From positions 1 to 43,692 of the forward strand of contig JAFROT010000019.1 in assembly GCA_017429525.1 (NCBI GenBank): a stretch of DNA of 43,692 nt, written 5' to 3'. Of this stretch, positions 36,270-43,692 are shown piece after piece (within the stretch, counting starts at the first letter, position 1; the number at the start of each line of letters is the position of its first letter). The position numbers and the translations under genes are program-made. Below the pieces are notes generated by a model. That model had not been told where the DNA came from and did no database searches. It was given only the letters and a program-made list of their open reading frames with translations. Source of the DNA: Bacteroidaceae bacterium (GTDB taxonomy: Bacteria; Bacteroidota; Bacteroidia; Bacteroidales; Bacteroidaceae).

Positions 36270-38831
36270 ATGCTACGCAAGTTACTCTTTACCGCCGTAA
36301 TGGCCCTCTCTTTCACGTCGCTGTATGCCCAGCGCACCGAGACCCTTCTCCGCCACGACTGGCGCTTCACGCGCGGCGACATCACGGGAGCCGAGCAACC
36401 TACTTTCGACGACAGCCGATGGGAGCGCGTCAGTGTCCCTCACGACTGGGCCATCAAGGGTCCCTTCGGCAGCGAGTTCGACCTCCAGAACGTAGCCGTC
36501 ACCCAGAATGGCGAGAAAGAAGCTTCGCTCAAGACGGGTCGTACCGGCGGTCTGCCCTACATCGGCGTCGGATGGTACCGCACCACCTTCACCCTTCCCG
36601 CAGCCCCCGCTACAACGGCCTCCTCCCCTACCCGCACGACCCTCATCTTTGATGGTGCTATGAGCGAGGCGCGCGTTTACGTCAACGGCCGCGAAGCCAT
36701 ATTCTGGCCCTATGGCTACAACTCATTCTTCGTTGACGTTACCGACTTCGTCCACACCGACGGCACCCCCAACACCCTCGCCGTCCGCCTCGAAAACCGC
36801 GCCGAGAGCAGCCGTTGGTACTGCGGTGCCGGCATCTACCGCAACGTCCACCTCGTCCAGACCTCCAACGTCCATGTCGGCGTATGGGGCACGCAGGTCA
36901 CCACCCAGCTGACGCCGGCGTCTTCGGCTTCCGTCACCCTTCGCACCACCCTCGAGAACGCCGAGGGGCAGACGTTCCGCCTCGAAACCTCCATCTATGG
37001 CCCCGACGGCAGCGTTGTAGTGACGAAGTCCAACACGCAAACCGTAGCCCACGGGCTGCCGCTCACCCAACATCTGCTCGTCGCAAAGCCCCTCCTATGG
37101 TCGCCCGAGACACCTTATTTATATAAGGCCGTCACTCGCGTCTTCCCGGCCCCGTCGCCCAAGAAGGACAAGAAAGCTGCCGCCGGAGCGCCCGAGCGCC
37201 CGACAGTCACGCCGACGAATGAGCCACTCGACGAGTACGCCACCGTCTTCGGCATCCGCACCATCGACGTCATCGCCGACCGCGGCTTCTTCCTCAACGG
37301 ACAGCCCCGCAAGTTCCAGGGCGTCTGCAACCACCACGACCTCGGCCCCCTCGGCGCAGCCATCAACCGCGCTGCCCTGCGCCGCCAGCTCACCCTCCTC
37401 AAGGACATGGGCTGCGATGCCATCCGGACCAGCCACAACATGCCGGCCCCCGAACTCGTCGAGCTGTGCGACTCCATGGGATTCATGATGATGGTTGAGC
37501 CTTTCGACGAGTGGGACCGCGCGAAATGCAAGAACGGCTACCACCGCTTCTTCAAGGAATGGGCCGAGCGCGACATGATCAACATGCTGCGCCACTATCG
37601 CAACCACGCCTCCGTCGTCATGTGGAGCATCGGCAACGAAGTGCCCACGCAGTGCTCGCCCGACGGCTATCAGGTTGCTCGCTTCCTGCAGGACATCTGC
37701 CACCGCGAGGACCCGACGCGCCCCGTCACCTGTGGCATGGACCAAGTGGACTGCGCCCTCGACAACGGTTTTGCCGCACAGCTCGACATCCCCGGCTTCA
37801 ACTATCGCGCCAACCGCTACGAAGAGGCCTACGCACGCCTGCCGCAGAACGTCGTGCTGGGCTCCGAGACCAGTTCCACCGTCAGCAGCCGCGGCGTCTA
37901 CAAGCTGCCTGCTGCCCTCAAGGCTAATGCCACCTACGACGACCATCAGTCGAGCGGCTACGACCTCGAGTACTGCTGGTGGTCCAATACGCCCGACGTC
38001 GATTTCGCCAATGCCGACGACCATCCCTGGGAAATCGGGCAGTTCGTGTGGACAGGCTTCGACTATCTCGGCGAGCCCTCGCCCTACGACACCAATGCCT
38101 GGCCCTCTCATTCCAGCGTCTTCGGCATCATCGACCTCGCCAGCCTCCCCAAGGACCGCTACTACCTCTATCGCAGCCTCTGGAATCGCCGTGCGCACAC
38201 CCTCCACGTCCTGCCCCACTGGACATGGGCAGGCCATGAAGGCGAAGTCATCCCCGTGTTCGCCTACACGGATGCCCCTGCCGCCGAGCTCTTCGTCAAT
38301 GGCAAGAGCCAAGGCATACAGCATAAGTACACTCGCGAGGAGGCGCTCGCAGCCCGCGACGCCGGCGACCCGCTGTGGCTGCAGCGCCGCTATCGCCTCA
38401 TGTGGACAGACGTCCGCTATGAGCCCGGCGAGATCAAGGTCGTAGCCCGCTATGACAATGCCACTACGTCCGAAGCCACAGTCCACACCGCTGGCGCGCC
38501 CCATCACATCGAACTTGTGGCCGACCGCACCCGTCTCGCGGCCGATGGCGACGACCTCGCTTACGTCACCGTGCGCATCGTAGACCGCGATGGCAACCTC
38601 ATCCCCAACGCTGGCGACCTCGTTTCGTTCCGCGTCAAGGGTGCCGGACGCTTCCGCGCAGCCGCCAACGGCGATGCCTCCAACCTCGACCTCTTCCATC
38701 TGCCCCAACATCACGCCTTCGCTGGGCAGCTCACAGCCATCGTCCAAGCCTCCGACCGCCCAGGAGTCATCACCCTCGAAGCCTCGGCCAAGGGCCTCAA
38801 GAAGGCTTCCATCCGCCTCACCAGCGAATAG
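36270..38831 (+). CDS. Exported glycoside hydrolase family 2 (beta-galactosidase type)
   Basis: The 853-residue enzyme starts with a signal peptide (MLRKLLFTAVMALSFTSLYAQ). Order: GH2 sugar-binding jelly roll (about 22-200; DDSRWERVSVPHDWAIKGPF), immunoglobulin-like domain (about 205-330), TIM barrel (about 335-640) and C-terminal beta domains (DUF4982-like and an invasin/Ig-like domain from about 750). The acid/base glutamate is E457 in WSIGNEVP and the nucleophile is probably E533 in LGSETSS. It is likely periplasmic or surface located and removes beta-linked galactose or a related sugar. With the GH20 gene downstream it fits host mucin or N-glycan breakdown. GC is high and proline/alanine rich, as in the neighbouring genes. 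Confidence 0.92.
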   Translation: MLRKLLFTAVMALSFTSLYAQRTETLLRHDWRFTRGDITGAEQPTFDDSRWERVSVPHDWAIKGPFGSEFDLQNVAVTQNGEKEASLKTGRTGGLPYIGVGWYRTTFTLPAAPATTASSPTRTTLIFDGAMSEARVYVNGREAIFWPYGYNSFFVDVTDFVHTDGTPNTLAVRLENRAESSRWYCGAGIYRNVHLVQTSNVHVGVWGTQVTTQLTPASSASVTLRTTLENAEGQTFRLETSIYGPDGSVVVTKSNTQTVAHGLPLTQHLLVAKPLLWSPETPYLYKAVTRVFPAPSPKKDKKAAAGAPERPTVTPTNEPLDEYATVFGIRTIDVIADRGFFLNGQPRKFQGVCNHHDLGPLGAAINRAALRRQLTLLKDMGCDAIRTSHNMPAPELVELCDSMGFMMMVEPFDEWDRAKCKNGYHRFFKEWAERDMINMLRHYRNHASVVMWSIGNEVPTQCSPDGYQVARFLQDICHREDPTRPVTCGMDQVDCALDNGFAAQLDIPGFNYRANRYEEAYARLPQNVVLGSETSSTVSSRGVYKLPAALKANATYDDHQSSGYDLEYCWWSNTPDVDFANADDHPWEIGQFVWTGFDYLGEPSPYDTNAWPSHSSVFGIIDLASLPKDRYYLYRSLWNRRAHTLHVLPHWTWAGHEGEVIPVFAYTDAPAAELFVNGKSQGIQHKYTREEALAARDAGDPLWLQRRYRLMWTDVRYEPGEIKVVARYDNATTSEATVHTAGAPHHIELVADRTRLAADGDDLAYVTVRIVDRDGNLIPNAGDLVSFRVKGAGRFRAAANGDASNLDLFHLPQHHAFAGQLTAIVQASDRPGVITLEASAKGLKKASIRLTSE

Positions 38832-38907
38832 CTTATTCATGACGAGGTCCTCCAAGGAAAGTAAACGAAAAAGGGATGCGCTTCGCTAAGGCGAACCCAA
38901 AAACAAG

Positions 38908-39001
38908 GATTGACGAAGATTGACGTTCAGATTGACGAAGATTGACGTCAAAAATAAAACATTCACGTCCTCTGAAAAAAGACGTCAATCTTCGTCAATC
39001 T
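38908..39001. repeat. Inverted repeat AGATTGACGAAGATTGACGTC, copy 2
   Basis: Perfect 21-bp arms at 38929-38949 and 38981-39001, preceded by an extra direct copy at 38908-38925. The same family occurs at 2556-2629. The unit lies in the 300-base gap between the two glycosidase genes. Confidence 0.8.
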
Positions 39002-39004
39002 TTT

Positions 39005-39118
39005 CGTCCGCTCGGCGCGAAGCGACGCTTGACCCTTCAAGAATCTTTTTTCAACGTTTCAACTTTTCAACTTTTCAACTTTCAAAACGTCCGCTCGGCT
39101 CGAAGCGACGCTTGACGT
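39005..39118. repeat. Two tandem copies of interspersed repeat B with TTTTCAAC array between
   Basis: CGTCCGCTCGGCGCGAAGCG at 39005 and CGTCCGCTCGGCTCGAAGCG at 39088 are direct copies of the repeat that is inserted in frame in thrC and in the 1480-residue gene. Between them are short TTTTCAAC-type tandem units (about 39043-39085). This forms most of the leader of the GH20 gene; no TAnnTTTG box is seen. Confidence 0.75.
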
Positions 39119-39134
39119 AAATTGTAAATGGTAA

Positions 39135-41426
39135 ATGGTAAATAGAAATCGTTTTCTTGCGTTCGCGCTCTGCTTTAGCAGTATAGTCTGCGTCGCCTTC
39201 GCGCAGCCTACGCTTATCCCTGCACCCCAGTCTTTACACATGGACGCCGGCACCTTCGAAGTCCCCGACCTCGTCGAGGTCGCCTATGGCGCGCCGCAGT
39301 TGTCGCCGGCTGCCGACTACCTCGTAGCGAGCCTTCGGCAGGAGGCCGCCCTTCAGGCGCAGGCTCAGCGCGGCAAGGCAGGCACCATCGTCCTCGCATT
39401 CCAGAAGCGCGGGGCGTCCGGGGCCTACCGCCTCGCCATCACCCGAGAGGGCATCCGCCTCACGGGGATCGACCTCTCGGCGATGACCAACGGCATCGCC
39501 ACCCTGCGCCAGCTCGTCCTGCAGTATGGACGCCACCTGCCCCTCATGACCATTGACGACAGTCCCCGCTTCTCCTGGCGAGGTTTCCACCTCGATGTGT
39601 CGCGCCATTTCTTCACCGTCCCCGAGGTCAAGCGTATTATCGACCTCATGTCCCTCTACAAACTCAACCGCTTCCATTGGCACTTGACCGACGACCAAGG
39701 CTGGCGCATCGAAATCAAGAAATACCCGTTGCTGACAGAGCGCGGGGCATGGCGTATCTACAACGATCAAGACACCGCCTGCATGCGGCAGGCCGTGCTG
39801 ACCGACGACCCGTCAATGCTCGTCCCCCGCGATGCTGAACGCATGCGCATCGTCGCGACCGACACGCTCTACGGCGGCTTCTACACCCAAGAGCAAATTC
39901 GCGACATCGTGGCCTATGCCCGCCAACGCGGCATCGAGACCATCCCCGAGATCGATATGCCCGGCCACTTCCTCAGTGCCATTGAGAACTATGACGGCAT
40001 TTCCTGCTTCCCGCAGGTAGGCTGGGGCGAGTTCTTCACCACGCCCCTCTGCCCGGGCAAAGACAAGACGCTCGCATTCTGTCGCGACGTCTGGGACGAG
40101 GTCATCAGCCTCTTCCCCTTCGAGTACGTTCACGTTGGCGGCGACGAGGTTCTCAAGGACAACTGGAAACGCTGTCCCGACTGCCAGCAACGCATCCGCG
40201 ACCAGCACCTCAAGAACGAGTTCGAGTTGCAGGCCTGGTTCATCCATCAGATGGAAACTTACCTCAACCGCCACGGTCGCAAGATGATGGGATGGGACGA
40301 GATCCTCGAGGGTGGTCTCTCCCGCACGGCCACCGTCACGTGGTGGCGCACATGGGTTCCCGAAGCGCCTGTCGAGGTGACCGCCCAGGGCAACGACGTC
40401 ATCTTCTGCCCGGGTGCACCCATGTATTTCTCGCAAAAAGAACAGAAAGGCAACATCCGCGACGTCTACGACTACGACCTGCAGCCCACAGGCATGACAG
40501 CCGCACAACTCCGCCACATCCGCGGCGTGCAGGGCAACCTCTGGTGCGAGTACATCCCCACCCTCGACCGCGCCTTCTATCAGTATTTCCCACGTATCAT
40601 GGCGCTCTCCGAGCTCGCTTGGACACAGCCCTCGCGGAAAGACTACGACGATTTCGTCCGCCGCATGACCTGCCACTTCGACTTCCTCCATCGCCTTGGT
40701 ATCTCCTACCACACGCCCAGCCTCGATGGCTTCTACGGCGTTAATGCCTTCACCTCGCAGGGTACGCTCAACGCCACCTGCGCCGACCCCTCGGCCGTCA
40801 TCCGCTACACGACCGACGGCACCCTGCCCACCACCTCGTCGCCGCGATACACGGGGCCCGTCACAGTCGACGAGTCCACAGATTTCTCCATCCGCATCTT
40901 CCAGCCTGACGGACGTGGAGGCGAGACCGTCCGGGCCGCTTTCATCAAGCAGGGCTATCTCGAAGCCCTCGCCTCAGCACCCGCCGCGCTCGAGAACGGT
41001 CTCCGAGCCACGTGGTATGACTTCCGTGCTTTCAAATGCGACACCATGCACCGCTGTCCCGTGCGGGCCATCTACCCCGTCGACGATGTCGTAATCCCGA
41101 GCGCGGTGCGAGGGCATATCGGCCTCATCATCAGCGGCTATCTCGTCGTGCCCGTCGATGGTGTCTACACCTTCGCCCTGAAGAGCGACGACGGCAGCCT
41201 GCTCAAGATTGACGGCAACATGGTGGTCGACAACGACCAACCCCAGAGTCCCCACGAGGAGATTGGTCAGCAAGCCTTGCGCGCGGGCGTACATAAAATA
41301 GAGGTACGCTACTACGACCACAACGGCGGCATGCTGCGCCTCAATGTCCTCGACCCCGACGGACGCCTCATGCCTCCCTCCGCCATCTATCGGCGAGCGA
41401 GCGAAGAAGGAAGTAACTTTGAATGA
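39135..41426 (+). CDS. Exported beta-N-acetylhexosaminidase, glycoside hydrolase family 20
   Basis: The 763-residue enzyme has a signal peptide (MVNRNRFLAFALCFSSIVCVAFAQ), a GH20b N-terminal domain (about 25-145), and the GH20 barrel (about 148-500), recognised by SWRGFHLDVSRHFF, RFHWHLTDDQGWRIEIK and the catalytic D337-E338 pair in VHVGGDEVLKD. The reaction uses the substrate N-acetyl group. It ends with a chitobiase/Fn3-like domain (about 530-610) and a PA14-like carbohydrate-binding domain (about 625-755; GYLVVPVDGVYTFALKSDDGS). It removes terminal GlcNAc or GalNAc. An earlier ATG at 39127 runs into a stop after five codons, so 39135 is the start. Confidence 0.94.
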   Translation: MVNRNRFLAFALCFSSIVCVAFAQPTLIPAPQSLHMDAGTFEVPDLVEVAYGAPQLSPAADYLVASLRQEAALQAQAQRGKAGTIVLAFQKRGASGAYRLAITREGIRLTGIDLSAMTNGIATLRQLVLQYGRHLPLMTIDDSPRFSWRGFHLDVSRHFFTVPEVKRIIDLMSLYKLNRFHWHLTDDQGWRIEIKKYPLLTERGAWRIYNDQDTACMRQAVLTDDPSMLVPRDAERMRIVATDTLYGGFYTQEQIRDIVAYARQRGIETIPEIDMPGHFLSAIENYDGISCFPQVGWGEFFTTPLCPGKDKTLAFCRDVWDEVISLFPFEYVHVGGDEVLKDNWKRCPDCQQRIRDQHLKNEFELQAWFIHQMETYLNRHGRKMMGWDEILEGGLSRTATVTWWRTWVPEAPVEVTAQGNDVIFCPGAPMYFSQKEQKGNIRDVYDYDLQPTGMTAAQLRHIRGVQGNLWCEYIPTLDRAFYQYFPRIMALSELAWTQPSRKDYDDFVRRMTCHFDFLHRLGISYHTPSLDGFYGVNAFTSQGTLNATCADPSAVIRYTTDGTLPTTSSPRYTGPVTVDESTDFSIRIFQPDGRGGETVRAAFIKQGYLEALASAPAALENGLRATWYDFRAFKCDTMHRCPVRAIYPVDDVVIPSAVRGHIGLIISGYLVVPVDGVYTFALKSDDGSLLKIDGNMVVDNDQPQSPHEEIGQQALRAGVHKIEVRYYDHNGGMLRLNVLDPDGRLMPPSAIYRRASEEGSNFE

Positions 41427-41500
41427 CGAATGACAAATCACGAATATAAGTCACCTATGTCCTATGTATCCTGTAATGGTATATTTTATTCGTCATTTGT

Positions 41501-41570
41501 CATTCATCATTCGTCATTCATCATTCGTCATTCATCATTCGTCATTCATCATTCGTCATTCATCATTCGT
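41501..41570. repeat. Five perfect 14-bp tandem units (CATTCATCATTCGT)
   Basis: Identical units start at 41501, 41515, 41529, 41543 and 41557. A related inverted segment, GAATGACGAATGACAAAT, starts at 41421 just inside the GH20 gene end, so the RNA could fold over the whole gap. The array sits 25 bases before the longest possible start of the sigma factor gene. Confidence 0.9.
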
Positions 41571-41670
41571 CATTAAATAATCCCCCTCCCCTGCCATGCC
41601 TCGACATTTAACATCTTTTATAGGTAAACTTTTTGGCCGTTCTGCGTTATATGGGCAGAAAGACCAAGAA

Positions 41671-42630
41671 ATGACAACTATGGAAGATCATCAGATGACC
41701 GAGCAAGAGTTCGCGCAGTTGGTGGAGCGCCTGCGCCCACGGCTGATGCAGATGGGACGTGAATTCTTCGGCTCCGACACCGAGGCCGACGAAGTCGTGC
41801 AGGAGACTTGCCTCCGGGCATGGGGCGTTCGCGACAGGTCGACGCTCACCGATGCCTACATCCTGCGCATCGCCCGCAACGTCTGCGTATCGCTCTGGCG
41901 GGGACAGCGCTTGCAGATGATGGCCGCCAGTGCCGTCGCCGACAACCTCTCCGCCGATGCCACCACGCCTCAAGAGGAACTGGAGGAACGCGAGAACTCC
42001 GAGTGGCTGCAGTCGCGCCTGCAGCGCTTGCCCAAAGCTGAGCGCGAAGTGTGGCAGCTCTTCTACGACGAAGGGCTGACCGTTGAGGAGATTGCCAAGG
42101 CGCGAGGCATCTCCGTGGGCACGGTGCGCAAGACCATCTCCAACGTGCGGAGCACCTTGCGCAAGGACGTGCGCCGCCATTTCTTCAACCTGCGCCATCT
42201 GCTTATCTTCATCCTCATCGCCCTGGCCACAGGTATCGGCGTGGCTGCCATCATCAGCCCGCGAGGTCACGTGCGCGGCGTCATCCAGAAAGTGTTCCGT
42301 CTGCCCGAGGATACCACCATCTACGACAATGTAGAGGTGATGCCCACTTACCACGGCGACATCGAAGCCCTCTACCGTCACATCGCTGCAGAGATCCACT
42401 ATCCCGAAAGCGCCATGGCCGACAGCGTGCAGGGACGTGTCATTGTACGCTTCGTAGTAGAGAAGGACGGACGCCTCACGAACTTTGAGATCAAGCGCAC
42501 GCCTGACGACCGCCTCAGCGCCGAAGCCATCCGCGTCCTGAAACTCACAGAGCCGTGGATATCTGCCAAGAACAAGGGGCAGGACGTCCGCTGCCACTTC
42601 GTCATGCCCATCGTCTTCCGTCTGAATTAG
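41671..42630 (+). CDS. ECF-type sigma factor fused to a transmembrane helix and TonB C-terminal domain
   Basis: One continuous frame encodes three parts. An ECF sigma-70 module: region 2 at about residues 10-82 (DTEADEVVQETCLRAWG, ILRIARNVCVSLWR) and region 4 at about 118-167 (LPKAEREVWQLFYDEGLTVEEIA...GTVRKTISNVRSTL). Then one transmembrane helix at about 174-195 (LRHLLIFILIALATGIGVAAII) preceded by basic residues. Finally a TonB C-terminal domain at about 230-319 (YPESAMADSVQGRVIVRFVV, DDRLSAEAIRVLKL, MPIVFRLN). The predicted topology puts sigma in the cytoplasm and the TonB domain in the periplasm. The ATG at 41671 is favoured because upstream sequence looks promoter-like (TTTTTGG...CGTTATAT); an in-frame ATG at 41596 would add 25 residues. 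Standard ECF factors end at about 190 residues and TonB proteins lack sigma domains. Confidence 0.88.
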   Translation: MTTMEDHQMTEQEFAQLVERLRPRLMQMGREFFGSDTEADEVVQETCLRAWGVRDRSTLTDAYILRIARNVCVSLWRGQRLQMMAASAVADNLSADATTPQEELEERENSEWLQSRLQRLPKAEREVWQLFYDEGLTVEEIAKARGISVGTVRKTISNVRSTLRKDVRRHFFNLRHLLIFILIALATGIGVAAIISPRGHVRGVIQKVFRLPEDTTIYDNVEVMPTYHGDIEALYRHIAAEIHYPESAMADSVQGRVIVRFVVEKDGRLTNFEIKRTPDDRLSAEAIRVLKLTEPWISAKNKGQDVRCHFVMPIVFRLN

Positions 42631-42903
42631 ACGACTTGATTCCTATAAAAGCAGTTCTCCATGCAGGGAGTGAGCAGAGCTCGATCGCAGCGGTAAAAAG
42701 TACTTAGATAAAACCTGTTAACGCGGTTTCACGCAAGTCTCTGATTCAGCAGCAAAAGTAGCTAATCCCAACTACATAGCGCATCCCGCCAATACAGAAT
42801 ATCTGCCGTTGACATGAAAGCATACTAATTTGACGCTATTTCGTCCTATCTATAAGGCAATGGTATAGCAGCAGCCCCGCCCCTCTCTTGTAGTTTTTCC
42901 CCC
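42631..42903. other. Intergenic gap after the sigma-TonB gene
   Basis: No gene, tRNA or clear terminator is seen. Composition drops in GC compared with the preceding genes. Confidence 0.5.
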
Positions 42904-43452
42904 AAAAAAATCAATCACTACATCACTCACTATTGAGAACCAGCAGATTAGGAGTGATTGATTGCTAAAAAAATGCGTCACTTAGTGATGGAATTTAATT
43001 TTTTTAACGCGTTCATCCAATTTTCAACTGGATAAAAACTACAGCATCTCCCGCCCGATGAATGCCTGCGACGGGTTCATCGCTTATCCATTGCTTGTCC
43101 ATGACTACGGCATGGTGCCCGCTTCAGTGTAGAGCTGGACCATTTTCAGCGTAGACCTGAGCCTTTTCGTCTATAGGTGTTCAGTTTTCCAACCGGTTGG
43201 AAAACCGACATCACATAGATGCCATCAGTTTTCCAATTGGTTGGAAAACCGAATTCATACTGTCAAGCCGTTCACGGGCAACGTCTGAGGCGCAGTTTAC
43301 ATGATAGCGCATAGCTCACAAAAAGAGTTAAATTTGGGTATCAACCCCCATTTTTGAGGCATAATCTATCACTAAATCACCCATCTATCACTGCATAAAT
43401 CACTCGTAATCGCCTGGTTCTCAGTAGTGAGTGATGGAGTGATTGTTTTTTT
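42904..43452. mobile_element. Putative MITE-like 550-bp unit with long imperfect inverted repeats
   Basis: The left arm (42904-42958) and right arm (43398-43452) are imperfect inverted repeats of about 55 bases; over the 47-base core containing TGGTTCTCA and TAGTGAGTGATG I count five mismatches. Both arms end in runs of A or T. The interior has no ORF of note but contains twin palindromes (43184-43249). The unit stands directly before an insertion sequence. Non-autonomous element status is inferred from structure alone. Confidence 0.45.
43184..43249. repeat. Two GTTTTCCAA...TTGGAAAAC palindromes 44 bases apart
   Basis: GTTTTCCAACCGGTTGGAAAAC (43184-43205 in total, perfect palindrome) and a near-copy with AATTGG at its centre (43228-43249). 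Both are preceded by TCA and followed by CGA. They could be paired protein-binding sites or RNA hairpins. Confidence 0.7.
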
Positions 43453-43519
43453 ACGGAAAAAAACGTGAGTTCGGTATAAGAAATATGCTTGAAAAATTGT
43501 AGGAGTGCGAATTATTTTG

Positions 43520-43527
43520 TATCTTTG
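43520..43527 (+). promoter_or_regulatory. -7 box TATCTTTG for the transposase
   Basis: TAnnTTTG match 39 bases before the transposase ATG. An 8-bp inverted repeat, TAGGAGTG (43500-43507) and CACTCCTA (43560-43567), brackets it and overlaps the start codon. Confidence 0.6.
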
Positions 43528-43566
43528 TAGCTGCTAAACAACAAGTTACAATCAATCCACACTCCT

Positions 43567-43692
43567 ATGACGGCTGCAAATATAATTGAAATTTTTTGTT
43601 TTCTCGACGAATTCTGCAAATATTTTGAGCCAGAACTTAAAAAACGTGCGATTTCCACCTCCGGTAAGCTGCATCGGAACCGTCCCGGACGC
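43567..43692 (+). CDS. IS982-family transposase (partial, continues beyond window)
   Basis: The first 42 residues are visible. IIEIFCFLDEFCKYFEPEL followed by GKLHRNRPGR matches the N-terminus of IS982-type DDE transposases, which begin with an EIF-x-x-x-DEFC helix and an HRNRP-type motif. The catalytic residues lie beyond the window edge, so intactness cannot be judged. It has its own -7 box. The left end of the insertion sequence should lie between about 43453 and 43520 but was not pinned down. Confidence 0.85.
   Translation, partial: MTAANIIEIFCFLDEFCKYFEPELKKRAISTSGKLHRNRPGR

Noticed and set aside
41596-41670. Earlier ATG for the sigma-TonB gene
   Set aside because: The extra 25 residues do not resemble ECF N-termini and the DNA looks promoter-like; kept as an alternative only.
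42631-42903. tRNA or small RNA gene in the gap after the sigma-TonB gene
   Set aside because: No cloverleaf, T-loop (GGTTCRA) pattern or terminator was found by eye.

Overview
The window looks like a chromosomal segment of a fairly GC-rich member of the Bacteroidales, most likely Prevotellaceae-like. The evidence is Bacteroidetes-type promoters (-7 box TAnnTTTG in front of many transcription units), weak or absent Shine-Dalgarno sites, BspA/dockerin-like and Omp28-like secreted proteins with YDLSGR...GIYVI tails, TPR/HTH membrane regulators, GH2 and GH20 glycosidases, and the thrA-apgM-thrC arrangement typical of this phylum. No tRNA, rRNA or CRISPR array was recognised.

Layout. 1-2780: a partial AAA ATPase gene (minus), a 5'-truncated BspA-like surface protein gene (plus), and a repeat-rich gap. 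2780-17956, all minus: gpmI; the threonine operon thrA - ThrB-like apgM - thrC, riddled with short palindromic repeats; recJ-recQ; and two paralogous exported proteins. 18233-25047, plus: a membrane TPR/HTH regulator, an unknown protein and a 1480-residue exported protein with a carboxypeptidase-regulatory-like and an MG2-like domain. 25350-36158, minus: the elongasome block purH(N-domain)-mreB-mreC-mreD-mrdA-rodA preceded by an aminotransferase, then ribBA and an LptF/LptG-type permease. 36270-43692, plus: a GH2 and a GH20 glycosidase, an ECF sigma factor fused to a TonB C-terminal domain, a repeat-rich gap, and the start of an IS982-type transposase.

Two things stand out. First, a 578-bp unit (5954-6531) bounded by nearly identical 38-bp inverted palindromic repeats carries a DUF559 (Vsr-like endonuclease-fold) domain and has fused it in frame to the C-terminus of the ThrB-like enzyme; single copies of the same repeat family sit in frame inside thrC (twice) and at the N-terminus of the ThrB-like gene, and one abuts the thrA stop. 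A second, unrelated interspersed repeat also lies in frame inside thrC and inside the 1480-residue gene. This suggests a repeat-proliferation system that tolerates or exploits coding sequence, with DUF559 as a candidate driver. Second, the sigma factor at 41671-42630 is continuous with one transmembrane helix and a periplasmic TonB C-terminal domain, an architecture that could link outer-membrane receptor state directly to transcription.

All functions are read from sequence motifs; nothing was searched against databases.
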